DNA from: an uncultured Clostridia bacterium
Lineage (GTDB): Bacteria; Bacillota; Clostridia; Oscillospirales; JAAYOS01
Length of the DNA stretch: 14,527 nt
Direction: 5' to 3'
Assembly (NCBI GenBank): GCA_944386395.1
Contig: CALXAZ010000098.1
Span: 1 to 14,527, forward strand
In this document: in pieces, positions 14,393 through 14,527 of the stretch
Position numbering within the stretch: the stretch's first letter is position 1
Layout: every line of letters begins with the position of its first letter
Notes under the pieces: generated by a model
What the model was told of the DNA's origin: nothing
Seen by the model: only the letters and a program-made list of their open reading frames with translations
Databases searched by the model: none
Translations under genes and position numbers: made by a program

Positions 14393-14527
14393 TAACATCT
14401 TAAAGAAAACCTGTCAACTTTGCTGCTGAAACATAAAACTGCTTCAAACGTGCCGGTTTTGGCGAACACGATTGCCCATACCAACGCAATCTTGGTGGGA
14501 GCTGCGGCTGGGCTGTTCAGCACGGAG
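14393..14527 (+). CDS. Partial open frame at the right edge, no visible start
   Basis: A plus-strand frame is open from after a TAA near 14392 to the end of the window. From GTG at 14450 it reads VPVLANTIAHTNAILVGAAA and then GLFSTE, which looks like protein and recalls the first nucleotide-binding strand of Sir2-type deacetylases (AxxxxxADAVLIGAGAGLST), but with one extra residue. There is no ATG and no ribosome site before GTG 14450 or TTG 14459, so it may be a rare-start gene, a truncated gene or chance. It would be divergent from the Rrf2 gene. The similarity is weak evidence only. Confidence 0.3.

Overview
The window looks like a piece of a low-to-mid GC Firmicutes (Clostridia-type, probably anaerobic gut) chromosome. 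Pointers are an LplA-type sugar-binding lipoprotein beside a membrane-anchored AraC regulator, a glp-like operon carrying a DUF1667 gene, sigma-A promoters with AGGAGG-type ribosome sites, and many short, strong intrinsic terminators. This assignment is inference; no rRNA, tRNA, IS element, CRISPR array or integrase was seen.

Left part, plus strand (1-9125). The 3' end of an ABC solute-binding protein gene is followed by a two-TM AraC-family regulator, a type-B carboxylesterase and a strong terminator (4634-4670). A promoter and a long foldable leader (about 4777-4948) precede a tightly overlapping three-gene operon: a GlpA-like FAD oxidoreductase with a BFD-type [2Fe-2S] domain, a GlpB-like FAD/NAD oxidoreductase, and a small four-cysteine DUF1667 protein. 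A terminator closes it. A separately promoted EamA/DMT exporter with an obvious internal duplication follows.

Middle (9126-10052). Genes switch to the minus strand here. The stretch holds the decayed remains of a DUF362-family lipoprotein gene: its promoter and ribosome site survive, the start codon is broken, and frameshifts and stops interrupt it. Behind it come an unidentified C-terminal fragment and an orphan terminator. A three-armed repeat lies upstream of the dead gene's promoter.

Right part, minus strand (9976-14387). A metal-efflux unit consists of a free-standing heavy-metal-associated (HMA) domain protein followed by a Zn/Cd-type P1B ATPase that lacks its own HMA domain. It is driven by a near-consensus promoter with a perfect dyad at the expected transcription start, as in ArsR/SmtB-controlled metal operons, but no such regulator is encoded nearby. 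Upstream of it lie an unrecognised 80-codon open frame with its own terminator and then an Rrf2 regulator-patatin phospholipase operon, whose promoter is overlapped by a 12-bp inverted repeat. The last ~130 bases contain the start of a plus-strand open frame without a visible start codon. The sharp change of strand, the gene debris and the self-contained cassettes suggest that the region right of about 9200 is accessory.
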